Below are positions 45,781 to 45,874 of a stretch of DNA of 45,874 bases, piece by piece. The notes under the pieces are model-generated. The model had not been told where the DNA came from and ran no database searches. It saw only the letters and a list, made by a program, of their open reading frames with translations. Made by a program: the position numbers and the translations under genes. Each line of letters starts with the position of its first letter. The first letter of the stretch is position 1. This DNA is from UBA9630 sp043725085 (GTDB lineage Bacteria; Patescibacteriota; Minisyncoccia; Moranbacterales; UBA2206), in assembly GCA_043725085.1 (NCBI GenBank), contig JAYSLY010000011.1, forward strand, positions 1 through 45,874, given 5' to 3'.

Positions 45781-45874
45781 GCTGAGCTCTGCGAAGTTCC
45801 GATGTACTCATCGGAATTTGGGCGTCAGCCGCATAGCGGGAGTTGTGCGATGTGGCAGGCGCGTAGGAATTCCT
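45781..45874. repeat. Right outer boundary with further palindromes, cut by window end
   Basis: GCTGAGCTCTGCGAAG (45781-45796) mirrors 40812-40827 exactly. Next TTCCGATG/CATCGGAA (45797-45804 with 45809-45816) forms a perfect eight-pair hairpin, then CCGC-ATA-GCGG (45830-45840) another. GAGTTGTG just after could pair with CATAAC at the repeat junction, again giving an attC-like outline. The stretch ends at the window edge, so the structure may continue. Confidence 0.7.

Noticed and set aside
1..45874. UGA recoded to glycine as in Gracilibacteria
   Set aside because: TGA ends the small zinc-finger gene and the deaminase, and no conserved gene here needs a readthrough TGA.

Overview
The window looks like a chromosome segment from a Candidate Phyla Radiation (Patescibacteria, Parcubacteria-like) bacterium. 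This is inferred from several things together: a streamlined AT-rich genome of tightly packed operons, mostly weak or absent Shine-Dalgarno sequences, an alanyl-tRNA synthetase without its C-terminal domain, a GH18-deacetylase-glycosyltransferase fusion, a sigma-region-4/HARE-HTH regulator, and short palindromic repeats inside the reading frames of essential genes. TGA ends two genes and TGG supplies tryptophan, so the code is the standard bacterial one, not the UGA-Gly code of Gracilibacteria.

Layout. 1-540: a C-terminally short nucleoside deaminase with its own strong promoter. 565-5225: a ribosomal/transcription operon on the minus strand (infA, rpmJ, rpsM, rpsK, rpsD, rpoA, rplQ, rplM, rpsI) with a visible promoter and terminator. 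5458-11500: pheS-pheT-valS. 11603-12356: three small proteins, two with near-perfect ribosome binding sites. 12428-19554: one probable operon running from the three-domain GH18/NodB/GT2 enzyme through two NUDIX hydrolases to secD (carrying an inserted parvulin-like domain) and secF. 19670-21522: two divergent paralogous secreted proteins. 21543-27328: P-type ATPase, secA, tyrS. 27449-35218: a long operon from a sigma4/HARE regulator through a membrane protein, a TraD/VirD4-like ATPase, a 48-residue membrane protein, mnmA and a coiled-coil protein to alaS. 35348-40787 (plus strand): dprA, a small membrane protein, topA and a RelA/SpoT homologue.

The most interesting part is 40812-45874. Four closely packed minus-strand genes encode a PD-(D/E)XK restriction endonuclease, a Dam/D12-class adenine methyltransferase, a DpnA/CcrM-like beta-class adenine methyltransferase and an OLD-family ATPase/TOPRIM nuclease. 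This 4.5-kb defence cassette is bracketed by imperfect inverted repeats of about 100 bp (40987-41087 and 45684-45780), enclosed by a second perfect 19-bp inverted repeat (CTTCGCAGAGCTCAGCGTT and its complement). The left side also holds two stacked palindromic modules with GTT...AAC type ends that resemble integron attC folding geometry. No integrase or transposase is visible in the window. The cassette looks like an exchangeable defence island with an unusual boundary structure.

A second genome-scale theme is short palindromic elements. At least four sit in frame inside valS, pheT, secF and mnmA, apparently in tolerant loops, with relatives in nearby intergenic regions. This recalls the Rickettsia palindromic elements. 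All functional statements are from reading the sequence and family knowledge; no database search was possible.
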